Source: Trissonchulus latispiculum
Taxonomy: Eukaryota > Nematoda > Enoplea > Enoplida > Ironidae
Reading direction: 5' to 3'
NCBI GenBank assembly: GCA_030248195.1
Contig: JASAND010000835.1
Location: 1 to 64,000, forward strand
DNA length: 64,000 bases
Under the pieces are notes generated by a model that was not told the origin of the DNA, ran no database searches, and was given only the letters and a program-made list of their open reading frames with translations. Of this stretch, positions 57,495 to 64,000 are shown one piece after another. The position numbers were made by a program, and so were the translations under genes. Numbering within the stretch: position 1 is the stretch's first letter; the number at the start of each line of letters is the position of its first letter.

Positions 57495-60242
57495 CAGGGA
57501 TGGAAACTGGGTCACTTTTGAACCATCACCCATTCAACCCAAGCGCAAATTTGACCCAGACCCAAGGTGACCCATACAATTTTAAAATTTTGTGACCCAG
57601 ACCAAATGGCCCAAACGTTCTCGTGACCCAGACCCAACTGACCCAAGAATTTTCGTGACCCAGACTCGAATGACCCAATAGAATAACGTTACACAGACTG
57701 ACTTTGGCTAACCGAGATTGTCTCACTGAACAGTGTTTTTGAAAACCTAACTTTCTTAATTTTTGGAAAGACGCATAAATAAGTTCATTCCACTCATTTT
57801 GTTAAACCAAGACAACAGTTTGTTTTCTCACAAAAAAACTGCTAAACATGGACCGATGGTTTTCAATTTTGAATTACTAAACATGCAACCCCAGACAAGG
57901 TTTTTTATTTAAAGGAAATGTGAGACGAGGGATCTTTTATGATTTCCCAAAAGCTCCAACTTTTGATTTTGTGACCAATAACTTTAGAACTTTGCACGGG
58001 GGCATACAAATGCAAAATAAAATTTTTCAATAATTTAAAATTTTAACTTGGTAAGCGGAAGTCAAAGAAGCAAGCTAAGCAACCAAAATTTTTCTGAAAG
58101 CATTTGTTGGTTTTTATGCATTTAAACGCTTTAAAACCATTTTGCTAGCCGTATAATTTTAAGTATTAGCTCAAATTGGAAACTTTTGAGTACTTTTTCA
58201 ATAATGATGGAATTGAAAGAAATAATGGCCACTGCACCATTTTCTTTTGAGACCTGAGTGGTTGATGCTGTGAAATTTTAAAATCGACAAAAGGTGTTGA
58301 CCTTGGTGTACGTGTGTCACGGTGTGATTTATCCCCCTTGAAAATTTCCCCCCCCCCGGAAAAATTACACCGGTGTGGATTTTCCCGCCGGAAAAATTAC
58401 ACCGGTGTAAATTTTCCGGGGGGAAATTCGGCACCAATGCAAGAAATAATGCAGATTTCTGTTTATAAATTGAGTTTGGCTCATAATCAAAACTACTAAT
58501 TATGCTTAGAAGATGGAATATGGTTAGCGTAATCCGCCAAAATAATTATTCATTATGATAGTTCGACTGAGATAGAGATACACAATTAAATCGAAATATA
58601 TAAACAAAATTTCTTGAAAAATCAAAAGATTTTTAGGATTGGTTATAATCATTATTGTATTCAATTGCTTATTTTGCATTTGATAAACCTTAATAAGGAT
58701 GAAATACTTAAATAAATAATAACATCTAAATCTTTCTTAGGTTTCTAATATTTTGTTTTAATTTTCTACGTAAAAATAAATAAATTGAAATATTGGAGAC
58801 TTTATCTCCGTGCTCAAATCTGTATGAAGGGCAAAGGTAGAACAAGAATAATAATAATCAATTCAATTAAAATTTATTTTTTAGTTTATTTTCGAAAATT
58901 CATCGAAGTAAGATAAAATAAAAATTTTTAGTTTGCAAATTGAAATCTCAATTATATAATTGAAATTAATCTAAATTTTCCAGGTTAACCTGAATTTTGT
59001 AAACTTTCCTTTCAAAATTTCCCTAAAGGAAAGATTTCACCATTGAGCTGTGGTTGAACTCTGAGACTAACCCAAATTCAATTTTATTTTACTAAGAAAG
59101 ATACTTATTTAATAAGATTAGAAATTAGCAATGATTTAATTGAACTTTATTGGCTATTATTATTTAATTTAATGATTCTTTATTAGCTTTTGCATTGCAT
59201 TGATTGCTGCATATGATTATATATCTATGAAATAAACAAAAATAAGTTTTAATTTGACCTTATACCTTTTCCTGCTTAACGGCTTGGGCTCGGAGATAAA
59301 AGTTTCCAAGCTTTAATTTATGCTTATATTTTTACTCAGAAATAAAATCATAAAATATTAGCGCATAAGAAATATTAGAGTTGGCTTTTATCATAAAATT
59401 TATTAGAGTTGGTTTTCATCATAAAATTTTTTTCTTTATTAAATGGTTTATCAAATGCGAAATAAGCAGTAGAATATAACAGTAATTTTATTTAATCCTT
59501 CAATATTTCTGGCTTTTAAAGAATTTTTATTCATTATATATTTCAATGAAGTTGATTTTGTATATGAGTTATAATGAGTAATTATTTTGGCATTTCAGCG
59601 TTTCAGGCTAATCATATTCCACCATCAAAGCATAATTAGTTGCTATATTTATGAGCAAAACTTAATTCATAAAGTGAAATCTGCATTATTTCTGGCTTTG
59701 CTGCAAAATTCCCCCCCCCCCGGAAATTTCACACCGGCGTAATTTTTCCGGGGGGAAATCCACACCGGTGTAGTTTTTCCGGGGGAAATTTCATACCGGG
59801 GGAAAAACTGCACCGTGACATACGTGTACCTAATTTTACTATGTAAACCGACTCAAATAGAATGCTAGAGCAAGTCACACCTAACTCGACTGATTTCTAT
59901 GACTAAATGACTCTAAATTTAATTAATTAGCTAGTAATCGCGCCGAAGCCGCGAAAATTTTTCAGGAATGGTGGGTTTGCCTTTAAAACTAGCTAAATTC
60001 CACTTCGAAAATGGAAACTTTAAAGATTTGGCAAGACCCCTGTCACCCAGCCCAGACCCAAAATGACCTACTAAAATTGCTGACCCAGACCCAAAGTGGC
60101 CCATAGGAATCGTGACCCAGTCCAGACCCACCTTGACCCAAAGGTTTCCCAAAATTAGTGACCCAACATCCAGTGACCCAAGCAAAAATAGCGAACCAAG
60201 CGACCCATGACTCAATGACCCATGACCCAGTTTCCATCCCTG
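57495..60242. mobile_element. hAT-like foldback with GACCCAGACCCAA arms, 8-bp TSD CTGGA(T/C)GG
   Basis: The left end CAGGGATGGAAACTGGGTCA is the perfect inverse of the right end TGACCCAGTTTCCATCCCTG. The flanks CTGGATGG (57487-57494) and CTGGACGG (60243-60250) differ at one base. The subterminal arrays of GTGACCCAGACCCAA occupy about 57510-57690 and 60040-60235. The interior holds the 58315-59820 foldback, so the original element was about 1.2 kb. No transposase. Confidence 0.85.
58315..59820. mobile_element. Foldback element, CCGGAAAAATTTCACC family, copy 2 (nested)
   Basis: The ends TGTCACGGTG and CACCGTGACA are perfect inverses, with TACGTG immediately outside each (58309-58314 and 59821-59826), suggesting a 6-bp duplication. 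The subterminal repeats GGAAAAATTACACCGGTG match those of copy 1 at 466-1945. The inner arms (about 58440-58560 and 59570-59690) are diverged inverses. The centre is AT-rich and non-coding. Confidence 0.8.
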
Positions 60243-60250
60243 CTGGACGG

Positions 60251-60425
60251 TTACGTATGTTTTCGAACGTTACGTATGTTACGTATGTGAAACGTATGTA
60301 ACGCGAATGCGTTACGAAATTTTCGAAATTTCAAATATCGCAAAAATTTTTGAATTCGCAAATTCGATTTGTTTTTCTATTCGTCAGGGTTGAACAAGGG
60401 CAACCGCAAAATGACTTGTCTTCAA
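60251..60425. repeat. Short TTACGTATG repeats and AT-rich sequence
   Basis: Five to six copies of ACGTATGT(T/A) occur at about 60252-60300, followed by AAATTTCGAAATTT-like palindromic sequence resembling the arms of the 14695 and 16059 elements. Confidence 0.45.
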
Positions 60426-60435
60426 TCTTGCTGAA

Positions 60436-62582
<2,147 letters not shown>

Positions 62583-64000
62583 TCATTCAAAGCAAAGGCC
62601 GTAACTCAATCTGATCCAGATTCTGACTCTGAGCCAGAAAGAAAGACTATTTACTATGTGCACTCATTACGTGCCAGCAAACCATTTTGGGTATCACTCG
62701 AAATTAACAATTCCCCGATACAGATGGAGTTAGACACCGGGGCTGCCATCTCTATCTGCCCTCTCAGTCTTTGGACAAAGACGTTCCCAGACATTTCGCT
62801 AATCCCGAGCTCTGTGTGCTTAAAAAGCTACAGCGGCTCCTCTATTCCTGTTGTGGGTCAGGGCTCCGTAGACGTTAGTTATGGTGGAAAGACTTATGAG
62901 AAAATGAACTTAGTTGTGGTTAAATCATAAGGTCCAGCCCTTCTGGGTCGAAATTGGCTCAAAACCATACAACTAAATTGGCAAGAAATTTTCAAGTTGG
63001 AATCTCGAGCCACGATGTCAAATGGTTCCACAAAGTTATCACGCTTGCTAACAAAGTATGGTAAGCTGTTCACAGATGAACTTGGAAATTTCACAGGACC
63101 AGGTGCTCACCTACGTCTGAAAGAATCTGCCACCCCAAGATTTTGCAAACCTAGACCTGTGCCGTTTGCGTTAAAAGAAAAGATTGATGCCAGTTTTGAT
63201 CGGGACATTAGAGACGGGATTTTAGAACAAATAACTTATTCTGATTGGGCCGCGCCAATAGTTCCTGTCATGAAACCGGATGGTTCCGTTCGGGTGTGCG
63301 CCGATTTCAAAGTCAGCATCAATCCTCATTTGGAAATAGATGAATACCCTTTACCCCAGTTGGGTGATCTTCTACAGCGGCTGAACAAAGGACAGAAGTT
63401 CACAAAACTGGATTTAGCTAGAGCCTATAACCAGTTTCCTTTAGATGAAGCAAGTCAGAAAATGTGCGTAATTAACACACATCGGGTGTTGCTCAAGTAT
63501 AAAAGATTGCCGTTCGGAGTGTCATCTGCTCCTGCTTTATTTCAGAAAAGGATGGATCAGATTCTTAGCGGATGTGAAGGTGCTGCTTGGTTTTTGGATG
63601 ATAATAACTATCTTGGTTTTGCTGATGGTGTTCAACCAATTGAAAGCAAAATTCAAGGAATTGTCAAGATGGCGAAACCAAGTAATGTTGCAGAACTTCG
63701 TTCGTTTTAGGAATGGTGAACTACTATTGCAAATTCATACCGGACTTATCTTCAAAAACCAAACAGCTCACCCATCTGTTGTGCAAAGATGAAAAGTGGG
63801 AGTGGAAATCTGAACAGGAGGAAGCTTGGCAATTGCTGAAAAAGTGCTTGACAGAACTTCCTGTGCTCGCTCACTACGACCCCAAACTTCCACTTATTCT
63901 AGCCTGTGATGCTTCTTCAACGGGAATTGGAGCAGTTCTATCACACAAATTTCCTTGTGGCACTGAAAGAATGATTGCTGCCGCATCAAAAAGTTTATCT
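62583..64000 (+). pseudogene. Ty3-type LTR retrotransposon pol: protease, RT, RNase H (broken, runs off window)
   Basis: One frame from 62583 has the aspartic protease (MELDTGAAISICPLSLW, catalytic DTG), is broken by a TAA at 62928-62930, and continues into RT: PRPVPFALKEK, SDWAAPIVPVMKPDGSVRVC, FTKLDLARAYNQFPLDE (motif A) and RLPFGVSSAPALFQKRMDQI (motif B). At AAWFLDD (motif C) about 50 expected residues are missing before YLGFADGVQP. A 1-base loss near 63708 shifts frame; the following frame to 64000 reads ELPVLAHYDPKLPLILACDA, then SSTGIGAVLSHK, the start of RNase H. Resembles K02A2.6-type Ty3/mdg4 elements of invertebrates. Integrase and the 3' LTR lie outside the window. Confidence 0.9.

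Overview
The window looks like nuclear DNA from an invertebrate animal. Its genes are split by GT/AG introns, the DNA between genes is AT-rich, and decayed retroelements and inverted-repeat DNA elements are abundant. No bacterial-style operon, rRNA, tRNA or CRISPR array was found. The phylum cannot be fixed from the sequence. The receptor gene is of a family known in protostomes, and the Penelope-like element has a domain order known mainly from invertebrates.

Two genes can be read with confidence. A complete SLC1 (excitatory amino acid transporter) gene of eight coding exons spans 18994-30509 on the + strand; its exons join in phase to 558 codons. It faces a neuropeptide GPCR of the sex-peptide/myoinhibitory-peptide receptor type on the - strand (32265-33482, one coding exon, with a probable 5' UTR intron). 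The pair is convergent and both probably act at neuronal membranes. Three orphan exon candidates (38261-38363 on -, 39292-39425 on +, 46209-46550 on +) hint at further genes that could not be joined up.

Retroelements, all broken: a LINE 3' tail (6371-6690, +); a Penelope-like element with its GIY-YIG domain upstream of the reverse transcriptase (47196-49949, +), cut by a small palindromic insertion; a LINE endonuclease/RT-start fragment (54010-55440, -); and a Ty3-type pol (62583-64000, +) that runs off the window.

The remaining structure is mostly foldback elements: long inverted repeats whose arms carry short tandem repeats that differ from family to family. Seven have 8-bp target-site duplications readable by eye (six exact, one with a single mismatch): 10575-11701, 11807-13100, 14695-15419, 16059-16673, 19992-22114, 41832-42329 and 57495-60242. 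Others have TA, TTA, TTAA-like or unclear flanks (466-1945, 2361-4022, 25035-26498, 31019-31387, 58315-59820, 41521-43055). Several are nested, which gives a relative order of insertion. The transporter's introns hold three large ones.

Region by region: 1-6700 foldbacks and a LINE tail; 6700-10100 mostly featureless; 10100-18500 a dense run of foldbacks; 18994-30509 transporter gene; 31019-31387 GC-rich palindrome; 32265-33782 receptor gene; 34000-41500 mostly unexplained, with two possible exons; 41521-43055 nested palindromes; 44078-44506 GC-rich element; 46200-50000 possible exon and Penelope-like element; 51780-52340 minisatellites; 53180-55440 skewed segment and LINE; 57495-60242 nested foldbacks; 60400-60740 AT microsatellite; 62583-64000 Ty3 pol.
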